64,000 nucleotides of DNA, from the NCBI GenBank assembly GCA_002633005.1, contig NMRA01000039.1, positions 1,014,552 through 1,078,551 on the forward strand, in the 5' to 3' direction. Source of the DNA: Phoronis australis (Eukaryota > Phoronida > Phoronidae). Positions 60,401 through 64,000 of this stretch are shown here, piece after piece. Both the position numbers and the translations under genes were made by a program. The notes under the pieces were generated by a model. The model made no database searches. It saw nothing but the letters and a program-made list of their open reading frames with translations, and was not told the DNA's origin. Every line of letters begins with the position of its first letter. The first letter of the stretch is position 1.

Positions 60401-61035
60401 NNNNNNNNNNNNNNNNNNNNNNNNNNNNNNNNNNNNNNNNNNNNNNNNNNNNNNNNNNNNNNNNNNNNNNNNNNNNNNNNNNNNNNNNNNNNNNNNNNNN
60501 NNNNNNNNNNNNNNNNNNNNNNNNNNNNNNNGGGGGGGGGGGGCGTTTTACCAAAGATTGTAAGTCTGGTCGTTGGTAAGATAATCGTACAGAGGTTTTT
60601 GCAAAGATATCTTTTTACACAAGTAAATCGACTGCTACTGATGTACATACACAAATCAAGGCCGAGCTGAGGACTTAGAGACCTGACTGCTGGTGTAGGA
60701 GTGAGGTCCAGATACTATTATTTATTGACTGACTAAATAATTTCAGCTGTCCACGCAGAAAATAACTATGCGGTCAGTTATGTATTGACTTCTTTGATCA
60801 TTATTGGATTGACCAGACAACAGACCAACCATGACTGTGGGTTTCTCCTCATTCATTGCAGTACGAAATCGACTACAGAGAGATGTCCCAGAGGTGGCGC
60901 CACATGTTGCCGTTAGAAATACGAACCGACGGTGATTCCATGGACCAAGTTAGAATGAAAGGACCAGACAATTATGGCCGAAGTAACTCACTCACTCGAC
61001 CCCTCCCGTCGTCACGGAACTATGATCAGCTGTAA
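3328..61035 (+). CDS. CTNNAL1: alpha-catulin (catenin alpha-like 1), 15 exons, C-terminal part incomplete
   Basis: Spliced gene: 3328-3420, 41177-41366, 43867-44045, 44754-44873, 45741-45830, 46834-46926, 47421-47558, 47880-48083, 48667-48753, 49070-49228, 49846-49938, 51154-51339, 56652-56702, 57175-57435, 60862-61035. Joined, these give 705 codons in one open frame; all junctions are phase 0 except exon 2/3 (phase 1). The family is recognised from [12 protein letters not shown] at the N-terminus, [51 protein letters not shown] and EQAKIAK. These residues fit alpha-catulin better than alpha-catenin proper. Known family role: a cytoplasmic, cytoskeleton-associated helical-bundle protein. Vertebrate alpha-catulin scaffolds the Lbc Rho GEF, and the nematode protein works with dystrobrevin. 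Human alpha-catulin is about 734 residues. About 70 residues expected between exons 14 and 15 are missing here, possibly inside the N gap. Expression and exact isoforms are unknown. Confidence 0.95.
4022..5625 (+). repeat. 1.6-kb direct duplication, unit 1
   Basis: This 1604-bp unit is followed, across a single N, by a second unit about 99% identical. About 15 substitutions and two 2-base indels were seen by eye, mostly in the first half. It holds a 107-codon open frame (4501-4824) and an 85-codon frame (4752-5009) without recognised domains; the longer frame is broken in unit 2, so protein coding is unlikely. Confidence 0.95.
5627..7226 (+). repeat. 1.6-kb direct duplication, unit 2
   Basis: This second 1600-bp unit begins directly after the N at 5626 with the same AAAATAATTCTAAAAAGTTGG sense as unit 1 and ends at the same GATTGACTATT. 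A 2-base deletion (near 6150) and a new stop (near 6394) break the frame seen in unit 1. Confidence 0.95.
7664..7720 (+). mobile_element. solo end related to the 55979-56394 MITE
   Basis: CATGAAAAGTGACTTAA, GACTTAAGTCAGAAATT and AGGTCT match the terminal repeat of the element at 55979. No opposing end was found nearby, so this is a fragment or a diverged copy. Confidence 0.5.
10336..10569. mobile_element. hAT-like MITE
   Basis: The ends CAGAGGCAGATCTACG and CGTAGATCTGCCACTG form an inverted repeat beginning CAG, as in hAT elements. The 234-bp interior is non-coding, with G/C runs (GGGGGTTCAACCCCC palindrome). An 8-bp target duplication could not be confirmed. Confidence 0.65.
12042..12098 (+). 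repeat. 57-bp dispersed repeat, copy 1
   Basis: It contains GTCGACGCTCCGCTCAGACC and GGAGTTAAGTCAATATGAAA. An almost identical reverse-oriented copy lies at 35359-35415. It is probably the end of a transposable element. Confidence 0.7.
13081..14625 (+). mobile_element. Kolobok-like THAP element, copy 1, 3' end missing
   Basis: It starts with AGGAGAATGCCACCC directly after TTAA (13077-13080) and follows copy 2 closely to about 14625, where similarity stops. The matching right terminus is not found downstream. The THAP-like segment (about 13246-13440) keeps [17 protein letters not shown], but the zinc-binding histidine position of the C-x2-H pair is lost (CGLQ), so it is decayed. Confidence 0.75.
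16885..18602 (+). mobile_element. Kolobok-like THAP element, copy 2, both ends present
   Basis: The left end AGGAGAATGCCACCC and right end GGGTGGCATACTCCT form a 15-bp inverted repeat with one mismatch, flanked on both sides by TTAA (16881-16884 and 18603-18606). TTAA target duplication together with a THAP-type DNA-binding domain is characteristic of the Kolobok superfamily. At 1.7 kb it lacks a full transposase, so it is non-autonomous. The interior carries a GC-rich imperfect tandem duplication (about 18005-18100) with GGCCGCGACGGGCCTGATCG. Confidence 0.8.
17049..17345 (+). pseudogene. THAP-domain-like remnant
   Basis: This 98-codon frame includes [40 protein letters not shown] and [10 protein letters not shown]. 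It follows the THAP order: Cys pair, SFFR-P, conserved Trp, then C-x2-H (CGWH). The first zinc cysteine is replaced (MPLYRG), so the finger is probably dead here. It lies inside the Kolobok-like element and has no catalytic domain after it. Confidence 0.65.
18850..19790 (+). repeat. interspersed repeat with CTCF-core-like motifs, copy 1 (5' truncated)
   Basis: Diverged monomers of about 145 bp each end in a G-C-C-x-x-C-T-A-G-T-G-G core. Cores are near 18974, 19121, 19249, 19410, 19548 and 19692. The same monomers and the same end (TTTCAACGCTC-GCGTTGCTC) occur at 54185-55610. No coding capacity. Confidence 0.75.
21654..22150. mobile_element. hAT-like MITE, CAGGGCTTGGAAT ends
   Basis: Left end CAGGGCTTGGAATT and right end ATTCCAAGCCCTG form an inverted repeat, directly flanked by TGTCAG on both sides (a 6-bp direct repeat). 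The interior has several TTTCCGCG/CGCGGAAA words. Open frames here (for example 21476-21883) run across the element border and are not genes. Confidence 0.75.
22653..22712 (+). repeat. short palindromic repeat P1, copy A
   Basis: TTTTGAGAACCAG and the near-complement ACAGGTTCTCAAAA flank the loop CTTGATGCCTGTTATTCAG. It is one of four related copies in the window. Confidence 0.75.
28783..28899 (+). repeat. 15-bp minisatellite, 7.8 copies
   Basis: AGTTACCCTACAGCA is repeated seven full times with no variation, plus a partial unit, inside the inverted-repeat element. Confidence 0.95.
28893..28921. repeat. perfect 13-bp hairpin
   Basis: CCCTACCTCGATA, loop ACT, TATCGAGGTAGGG. It sits at the junction where the minisatellite ends. 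Confidence 0.9.
31527..31644 (+). repeat. dispersed repeat with TACTCGAGTTTGTAGC, copy 1
   Basis: It shares CGAGTTT, TTTTACTCGAGTTTGTAGC, GAACTAGAAACTC and TGCATAAACTAT, in order, with the reverse complement of 45310-45445. It is probably a small transposon family. Confidence 0.6.
32386..32800. repeat. GC-richer patch with degenerate internal repeats
   Basis: TTTAGACATCAACTT...CGGCGCAACT (32388) recurs as TTTAGACTTATAATT...CGGCGCAAGA (about 32622). GAGCAAATTGAC and GTCAATTTGCTC form a 12-bp inverted pair. It may be a decayed transposon; it is not classified. Confidence 0.35.
35295..35690 (+). repeat. degenerate ~30-bp minisatellite
   Basis: Irregular repeats of the type GCAACTGAGCAGACAATGTG recur about ten times with substitutions and length changes. 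The array is interrupted by the 57-bp repeat at 35359-35415. Confidence 0.7.
35359..35415 (-). repeat. 57-bp dispersed repeat, copy 2 (inverted)
   Basis: This is the reverse complement of 12042-12098 with few changes. It lies in the middle of the degenerate minisatellite at 35295-35690 and appears to have inserted there. Confidence 0.7.
37295..37366 (-). repeat. short palindromic repeat P1, copy B (best preserved)
   Basis: A stem of about 22 bp (GCCCGATTTTTGAGAACCAG against CTGGTTCTCAAAATTCGGGT) encloses a loop with CTGAATAATGGGCATCAA. It is opposite in orientation to copy A. Confidence 0.8.
39071..39130 (-). repeat. short palindromic repeat P1, copy C
   Basis: ATTTTGAGAACTGGTCATCT, then CCACTGAATGACGAGCATCA and ACTGGTTATCAATATGCGG match copy B with more divergence. 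Confidence 0.65.
40167..40250 (+). repeat. 28-bp tandem repeat, 3 copies
   Basis: AAGGTGTCAGTTATAATGAG plus GGGCCTTT is repeated three times without change. Confidence 0.95.
40758..40962. mobile_element. inverted-repeat element with ~68-bp internal tandem copies
   Basis: ACACGGGCG (40758-40766) and CGCCCGTGT (40954-40962) bracket nearly three copies of a 67-69-bp unit containing AAGTGGGGGCTATAGC and CCCAGCCCCCTAT. Units start near 40764, 40833 and 40900. It lies about 200 bp before exon 2. Confidence 0.65.
41010..41143 (+). repeat. dispersed repeat family R1, partial copy
   Basis: The sequence ATGAGAGGCTACCAAAAATA followed by an AT-rich tail matches the left part of the copy at 41570. It lies just upstream of exon 2. 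Confidence 0.55.
41177..41366 (+). CDS. CTNNAL1: alpha-catulin exon 2 (residues 32-95, N-domain)
   Basis: The exon reads [11 protein letters not shown], then [19 protein letters not shown] and a [12 protein letters not shown] end, aligning with the first helical bundle of alpha-catulin. The acceptor is TTATTGCAG and the donor GTAATT. At 190 bases it ends in phase 1, and the split glycine codon is completed by exon 3. It is flanked on both sides by copies of one dispersed repeat (41010-41143 and 41570-41960). Confidence 0.95.
41570..41960 (+). repeat. dispersed repeat family R1, longest copy
   Basis: It holds both the left block shared with 41010-41143 (ATGATAGGCTATCAAAAATA) and the right block shared with 770-1105 (TGGTCACATGATCCAA ... 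TTGTCGATAAGG). A further partial match lies at 47010-47115. Confidence 0.65.
42139..42323 (+). repeat. 37-bp tandem repeat, 5 copies
   Basis: ATTTATCCACCCAAACCAAT plus ACGGTTGTCTGATTGTT is repeated five times; only the first and last copies carry a few changes. It lies in intron 2. Confidence 0.95.
43867..44045 (+). CDS. CTNNAL1: alpha-catulin exon 3 (residues 95-154, N-domain)
   Basis: After the shared glycine the exon encodes [38 protein letters not shown] and [16 protein letters not shown]. The [11 protein letters not shown] and [11 protein letters not shown] segments are alpha-catulin hallmarks. The acceptor is GGTTTCAG and the donor GTGAGG. Exons 2 and 3 together total 369 bases, restoring phase 0. 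Confidence 0.95.
44754..44873 (+). CDS. CTNNAL1: alpha-catulin exon 4 (residues 155-194)
   Basis: The exon encodes [20 protein letters not shown] and [20 protein letters not shown]. The [18 protein letters not shown] string is strongly conserved in alpha-catulin. The acceptor is TTTTGCAG and the donor GTGCGT. It is 120 bases, phase 0 at both ends. Confidence 0.95.
45310..45445 (-). repeat. dispersed repeat with TACTCGAGTTTGTAGC, copy 2 (inverted)
   Basis: On the + strand it reads ATGCATAGTTTAC, GAGTTTCTAGTTCTAG and GCTACAAACTCGAGTAAAA, the reverse order of the copy at 31527. It lies in intron 4. Confidence 0.6.
45491..45566 (+). repeat. 17-bp tandem repeat, 4.5 copies
   Basis: CATAATATACCTGAGCA is repeated four times exactly, plus a partial unit. 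It lies in intron 4, about 170 bp before exon 5. Confidence 0.95.
45741..45830 (+). CDS. CTNNAL1: alpha-catulin exon 5 (residues 195-224)
   Basis: The exon encodes [20 protein letters not shown] and [10 protein letters not shown], matching the family pattern of a charged stretch then AAAR-VLEK-TMMLLT-SK. It has 90 bases between TTTGCACAG and GTATTG, phase 0/0. Confidence 0.94.
46469..46617. mobile_element. small MITE-like element with GGTGGCACT ends
   Basis: TACTAGGTGGCACT at the left and AGTGCCACCTGGTGA at the right form an imperfect inverted repeat about 150 bp apart. It lies in intron 5. The ends resemble a CTCF core. Confidence 0.5.
46834..46926 (+). CDS. CTNNAL1: alpha-catulin exon 6 (residues 225-255)
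   Basis: The exon encodes [20 protein letters not shown] and [11 protein letters not shown]. The T-LRHP-CESA motif follows TSSK as in other alpha-catulins. It has 93 bases between CTTATTACAG and GTATGT, phase 0/0. Confidence 0.93.
47010..47115 (+). repeat. dispersed repeat family R1, partial copy
   Basis: The AT-rich block with CTCAAAAGTTGCATAAAATG matches the middle of the other R1 copies. It lies in intron 6. Confidence 0.45.
47421..47558 (+). CDS. CTNNAL1: alpha-catulin exon 7 (residues 256-301, linker)
   Basis: A low-conservation, Ser/Thr/Gly-rich linker ([17 protein letters not shown], then [11 protein letters not shown]) ends in HRAIQEFD, which aligns with the family I-EF- position at the start of the next helical bundle. 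It has 138 bases between ATCTCCAG and GTTAGT, phase 0/0. The donor is weaker than the others in this gene. Confidence 0.88.
47720..47743 (+). other. CTNNAL1: candidate alternative microexon, duplicate of exon 8 start
   Basis: This 24-base in-frame segment (ELIEMSLR) follows CTGCTTTCCTAACAG and precedes donor GTGAGC. It resembles the start of exon 8 (DLVEMTR after CTGCTTCTTTAACAG), and the similarity continues downstream (GTGAGCcCAAACA against GTGAGCtCAAACA), so it is a local partial duplication. Reading through the donor reaches a stop (TAA) six codons later, so only the 24-base spliced form keeps the frame. Its use in transcripts is unproven; it is left out of the 705-residue model. Confidence 0.4.
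47880..48083 (+). CDS. CTNNAL1: alpha-catulin exon 8 (residues 302-369, middle domain)
   Basis: The exon encodes [20 protein letters not shown], then [20 protein letters not shown] and [35 protein letters not shown] is the most recognisable motif of the superfamily middle region. It has 204 bases between TCTTTAACAG and GTATGG, phase 0/0. Confidence 0.96.
48433..48471. repeat. perfect 18-bp palindromic hairpin
   Basis: ATGATGAAAAATTTATTA, loop TGA, TAATAAATTTTTCATCAT. It lies in intron 8. It could be the remains of a transposon or a cruciform-prone site. Confidence 0.9.
48667..48753 (+). CDS. CTNNAL1: alpha-catulin exon 9 (residues 370-398)
   Basis: The exon encodes [20 protein letters not shown] and DSARALRKQ, an amphipathic helix that joins the flanking bundles. 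It has 87 bases between TATTGCAG and GTAGGT, phase 0/0. The sequence is less conserved, but position, splice sites and frame are consistent. Confidence 0.88.
48899..49045. repeat. AT-rich TAATTATAATTA low-complexity tract
   Basis: Irregular runs of TAATTA/ATTATAAT and TTACAATTA occupy about 150 bp and end 25 bp before exon 10. Confidence 0.8.
49070..49228 (+). CDS. CTNNAL1: alpha-catulin exon 10 (residues 399-451)
   Basis: The exon encodes [40 protein letters not shown] and [10 protein letters not shown]. The pattern LL-ALK-AGL-G----ID-L matches the family. The acceptor is TTGTTGCAG. The donor GTTGGA is weak, but the next exon joins exactly in frame here. The intron just upstream is very AT-rich (48899-49045). 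Confidence 0.92.
49846..49938 (+). CDS. CTNNAL1: alpha-catulin exon 11 (residues 452-482)
   Basis: The exon encodes [20 protein letters not shown] and [11 protein letters not shown], equivalent to the conserved LLRH-A-TE-L---A-HTE motif of alpha-catenins. It has 93 bases between TTTCCACAG and GTAAGG, phase 0/0. Confidence 0.95.
50935..50992 (+). repeat. short palindromic repeat P1, copy D
   Basis: ATTTTGAGGACCAGTTGATG, CTCGTTATTTAGTAGAGAAA and TATAATGCGGGG match the family in copy A orientation. The right arm is degraded. It lies in intron 11. Confidence 0.6.
51154..51339 (+). CDS. CTNNAL1: alpha-catulin exon 12 (residues 483-544)
   Basis: The exon encodes [40 protein letters not shown] and [36 protein letters not shown] and GRR-E--Y-SLP-P are alpha-catulin specific. 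The acceptor is CCTTGTAG. The donor GTAGGT after CCGGGG is preferred over an earlier CAG/GTGTAC because the SLP-P tail is conserved. Confidence 0.93.
54185..55610 (+). repeat. interspersed repeat with CTCF-core-like motifs, copy 2 (longer)
   Basis: It starts with a CCACATAT/ATATGTGG hairpin and a GTCCGTCCGTCCGGCGTCC stretch, then diverged monomers of about 145-160 bp with cores near 54375, 54520, 54680, 54827, 55067 and 55203, ending near TTTCAACGCTCTGCGTTGCT. A single N at 54966 marks a join where about 85 bases of one monomer are absent. It lies in intron 12. Confidence 0.75.
55979..56394. mobile_element. MITE with ATGAAAAGTGACTTAAGACTT-type ends
   Basis: Left ATGAAAAGGGACGTAAGACT and right AGTCTTAAGTCACTTTTCAT form an imperfect inverted repeat of almost 40 bp (continuing through CAGAAATTGGGTCT and AGACTAAATTTGTGAC). 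The element is about 416 bp, in intron 12, and contains a second inverted-repeat element. Confidence 0.7.
56055..56226. mobile_element. nested element with 15-bp perfect inverted ends
   Basis: TAATTGACCTATCGC (56055-56069) and GCGATAGGTCAATTA (56212-56226) are exact reverse complements, 172 bp in all, inside the larger MITE. Confidence 0.7.
56652..56702 (+). CDS. CTNNAL1: alpha-catulin exon 13, 51-nt linker exon (residues 545-561)
   Basis: This short exon encodes [17 protein letters not shown], between TATACTTTCAG and donor GTATAA, phase 0/0. It fits the linker between SLP-P and EQAKIAK in vertebrate alpha-catulin, which also carries a K-LKP motif. It is too short for simple gene finders; phase, splice sites and the LKP motif together support it. 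Confidence 0.8.
57175..57435 (+). CDS. CTNNAL1: alpha-catulin exon 14 (residues 562-648, C-terminal domain)
   Basis: The exon encodes [60 protein letters not shown] and [18 protein letters not shown]. This is the best conserved part of the gene; FTRG-GPLK is diagnostic of the alpha-catenin/catulin C-terminal bundle. The acceptor is TGCCCTTAG and the donor GTGAAG, phase 0/0. Confidence 0.97.
58642..58680. repeat. 15-bp stem hairpin
   Basis: CTGTTTGTGGATGGT, nine-base loop, ACCATCCACAAACAG. It lies in the intron before the last exon. Confidence 0.85.
59193..59414 (+). repeat. ~74-bp tandem repeat, 3 copies
   Basis: Each unit contains TAAGAATGGGCGACTCCATA, GTGATTCTAATGAAGGG and GGGCACTCTTTT; unit lengths are 73, 75 and 74 with small differences. 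Confidence 0.93.
60002..60320 (+). repeat. 29-bp minisatellite, 11 copies, running into assembly gap
   Basis: GTGAAATCTTTATCCATCAG plus GTGCCTAAT is repeated eleven times with no change and stops only where the N run begins, so the true array is probably longer. Confidence 0.97.
60322..60531. other. assembly gap, 210 N
   Basis: The N run is flanked by the 29-bp minisatellite on the left and a 12-base G run on the right. Open frames across it are artefacts. It lies in the intron where about 70 residues of alpha-catulin are expected but not found. Confidence 0.99.
60862..61035 (+). CDS. CTNNAL1: alpha-catulin terminal exon (residues 649-705 and stop)
   Basis: The exon reads [20 protein letters not shown] and ends SRNYDQL with TAA at 61033-61035. 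The acceptor is TTCATTGCAG, phase 0. It aligns loosely with the tail after the KY- motif at the end of the superfamily C-terminal bundle, whose sequence varies between species. It is assigned by position, frame, splice site and composition rather than strong similarity. About 70 residues of the preceding bundle are not found. Confidence 0.75.
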   Translation, partial: YEIDYREMSQRWRHMLPLEIRTDGDSMDQVRMKGPDNYGRSNSLTRPLPSSRNYDQL

Positions 61036-62955
61036 CAGAAATGGAGCAATGCTGCGCGATGTTTGGTTTTTTGTCTAGATTCTGTAGGATTTGAGCAGCT
61101 GCCTAAAATGATTGCTAAGTGATGTGGTGTTTGAATGATTCTCAAAAGTGTTCATGGCAAGTCAGACGACATTGTTACTTAGAGTGTATTTGTACTAAAT
61201 CTGAAAGATTTTTTTTTTTCTAAAAATGATTTTTGCTCAAGTGTGCATTCACTTAAACTTCTCTTGTAGGCGCTGGCGGCCATCCCTTGTAAACGTGGAT
61301 GTGTTGAACTGTGTGTTTATGATATGTCTTTTCTCAATTCTTGTACTTTTCATTTGAACAATTAATGTAATACTCAGTTGAAAATTTGACAACATCCATC
61401 CTTTGTAACGAGTAAGTCAAGCTTCACTCACAAGTTTTTCTCCCCAGCTTTACTAGACAAGTGCCCATAATTCTTAATTACGGATACTGACTAAGTTTTA
61501 CATACATGGCCTAAATACGTGCAAATATCTTTGGATTTATCTAGCTTCAGATGACAGCACTACAACTCGTTTATCCTGTTAGTTCCACAAACCATAACTT
61601 GTCTTGGTTTTCGTACTTGTTGGTGTACACTCAAGACTGACCTTGAAAGGAGTTCTCAAGGTTGTACCAAACAGTATTAGCGGATGTTTCTGCATCATCC
61701 TAAGATAAACCCGTTTCACCGAATCCAGTCATGAATTTCTTGCCATTATTTCGTGGGTGGATTCAGGGTGTCACTGTGGGGATCCAAGTCATCCATTATG
61801 GGGTGGGATCTGTAGATTGTTTGTAGGTTTTGACTTCATCTGACAGTCTTGAAGCTACACTCCCTTTCCACAAAATTACTTGACCACAATTGCATGGGTT
61901 TCAATAGTCAGTTTGAATTAACAGATAACCTGCAATTAATGTGAGGGATTTCATTTACAGCGCTGCTGCTGTTTTTGGAATGTATTGTGGGATTACTTCA
62001 AAGATAACTGGATGTGTAAGCTGAAGTTTGTGTTTTATGTGAGATTTACCAACAGCGTGATCGCATGCTGCGTGCTTTGAGAAATTTTCAAGTGAAAGAT
62101 TTGTTAACCCGTGTATTACTTCCATGCATTTTGAGGCTTTTTTCCAGTCTTTTATTTTTGTATGATGGTTATTTAGTTGTACTTGCCCCAAAAGCGTGTT
62201 ACCGTGTACCTGTGCTTTCAGTTCTGGTGCTCTCAAGTGCTTCATATTGTTCACACATCACCAAGTTATCTGTGATGTCACTTGATGTTTACGAGCCAAC
62301 TTCTATCCCATAATGCACTTGAACATGACAGCAGTTTGATAGACAGCATCCCCTGAAATTAAACATTTTTTACTCGAGTGCTTGAACGTTTTACATGGCA
62401 ATTGATAAAAGTTATGTCGTGATACGGGAAACTTTGATTTTGCAGGGGTAAGAGAGCTAGGTTTGATTTTATTTTTTAGGCCAGCTAAAGCAAGTGAAAT
62501 GCATCCGGCCGGGCTTCTTTCACAGTATTCTATATTGTATGGTGTTTGGTTGATTGTGCTAACATTCATAGTGGAACTAGATTTTGTGCATGATTATATC
62601 GTAAAGTATTGACGTTTTCACACTCTGTCATTATTTTGTTGTATTGTGCAGTTGTTTTGGTTTATCAGATTTTATTGTTAGTAATTCTTAGAAGTTTAGT
62701 CATAACTGTTAAGGATATTTTGTTTCTTTGTGAACCTGGGTTTTGTTTGTTCACTTATCAAGTATATTATAAACATTACTATTTTGTATTTTATTTCATT
62801 TTAGCTGTTACTATTAACAGTTATATTCATGACAATTCTATTCTTTGTTTTGTGTACGCTCTTAGCCAAAGATTAGAGTCCCCTTATGTACTGCATTTTC
62901 TTGTCTAGACCTTCGTTGAAAGTGTTCATTAAACATGTATAAAATGCAGTCATTA
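61036..62955 (+). other. CTNNAL1: probable 3' UTR of alpha-catulin
   Basis: This is AT-rich sequence after the stop codon without a coding signal. The first plausible polyadenylation signal noticed is ATTAAA at 62928-62933. The UTR end is therefore a guess and could be earlier. I saw nothing else in it. Confidence 0.35.
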
Positions 62956-64000
62956 TCTAGCCTTCATAGTGTGAGGTGGCGAGTAACGGATTCGCCCAAA
63001 AATTTATCGTTTCCAGAAAATTCTCATTTCTTTTTCCCAAATCTGGTGGAGTGGCAGTTATGGTAAAAAATGCACTGCGTGGTTTTTGCCCAGTTGTGAC
63101 GGAATTTAGCTGCAGGAACCTCCTGATCACATGGGAAGTTTGTGATATTCAGTACGCATCACCAACCACAAGCATGTAACTGTAACGGTGGTGAGAATAA
63201 GAAGTGGAGTGTTCTGTTGAAGTCTTTTCTGTGAGAAACTTAAAATTCACTTGGTGGCGCTAGTGCACGATCCAATCTGTGTTAAATGCGTGCAGGTAAG
63301 TGGGCGTGTGGGTTTGTTATCCTTCAAGTGCCTGCATGCCGGTGAATAGTGTTGCAGTTCTTACTGTTGTCAGATAAACCAATTGTTTCTTCACCAGCAC
63401 CACCTTGTGTATAAATCTCAAATCATTTATATGACGTTGACTGAAGTGTGGTAAAATCTTGCCAGTTTAGGCTACAATATGGCGTAATTAATAGTAGCAT
63501 CAAATAAGATGCTTAATCGATTTTGATTTCTACATCAGAGCTGCCATAAGAATATTTTGTGAAATTGTGAGATAATTTTGGCTCATATTTTTGTCCGAAC
63601 TTGGTGAGATTTTACGGTATGTAACTCGGTAATTTCTTTTTGTATACCTTGTACAAAGTTAGTCATATATTGAAACGTATGCACAACTACAAATAGTAAA
63701 GCTTTAAGTGGCCAATTGTTAGAACCCATTTATGGCTCTATCTTTGAAAACGCAGTCTGGAGAGCAATTCGAAATCTTTAATAACTCGCCTACTTTGCAT
63801 TCCTAATTTTACTCGGCCATTTACAATCTAGTGTCTCAAGTGTTGCATTTTGACCTGTTCCTGTATATGACTTAAAAATACAGTTGCCACCATTTCTTTT
63901 CAATATTTATTTTTATGGATATTACTGAACTAGGCATAAGAAAAAGTGAGGTAATCGTGTAATTAAGTTGACTTGGCATTACGTGCTACCGTATTCAAAA
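62956..64000. other. downstream flank, no gene seen
   Basis: Only short open frames are present and nothing is recognised except the small inverted-repeat element at 63247-63413. Confidence 0.5.
63247..63413. mobile_element. small MITE-like element with GGTGGCGCTAGTG ends
   Basis: TTCACTTGGTGGCGCTAGTG and the near-complement CACCAGCACCACCTTGTGTA flank about 130 bp of non-coding sequence. It is possibly related to the element at 46469. Confidence 0.5.

Noticed and set aside
60279-60654. Open frames spanning the N run
   Set aside because: They exist only because N is translated as X.

Overview
This is eukaryotic genomic DNA from an animal: AT-rich, dense in introns, and full of short inverted-repeat transposons and minisatellites. 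It has no bacterial operon structure. One gene spans nearly the whole window on the + strand. It is the alpha-catulin (CTNNAL1) orthologue, a member of the vinculin/alpha-catenin superfamily. I could place 15 coding exons between 3328 and 61035, all with GT/AG splice sites and consistent phase, giving 705 residues. The protein reads like a vertebrate-type alpha-catulin, while the repeats (Kolobok-like THAP element, hAT-like MITEs, other MITE families) suggest a marine invertebrate such as a non-vertebrate deuterostome. The species cannot be fixed from sequence alone.

Layout: 1-3327 is upstream DNA with a TATA-like box and one small MITE. Exon 1 (3328-3420) encodes the N-terminus. Intron 1 is about 37.8 kb and holds a 1.6-kb near-identical direct duplication (4022-7226), two copies of a Kolobok-like element with a decayed THAP domain (13.1-14.6 and 16.9-18.6 kb), an array of CTCF-core-like motifs (18.9-19.8 kb), hAT-like MITEs and several minisatellites. 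Exons 2-12 are clustered at 41.2-51.3 kb. Exons 13-15 are spread over 56.6-61.0 kb. A second CTCF-like array (54.2-55.6 kb) sits in intron 12. Beyond 61035 lie the probable 3' UTR and flank.

The assembly shows joins that matter. Single N bases at 5626, 31482 and 54966 look like contig joins: one sits inside a duplication and one at an apparent deletion. A 210-base N run (60322-60531) interrupts a minisatellite. Family comparison predicts about 70 more residues between exons 14 and 15, and I cannot find them, so the C-terminal model is probably incomplete.

The most interesting observations are: a 24-nt in-frame duplicate of the start of exon 8 with its own splice sites; nucleosome-scale arrays of CTCF-core-like sequences carried by a repeat; a roughly 60-bp palindromic repeat present four times in the introns; and the THAP/TTAA element.
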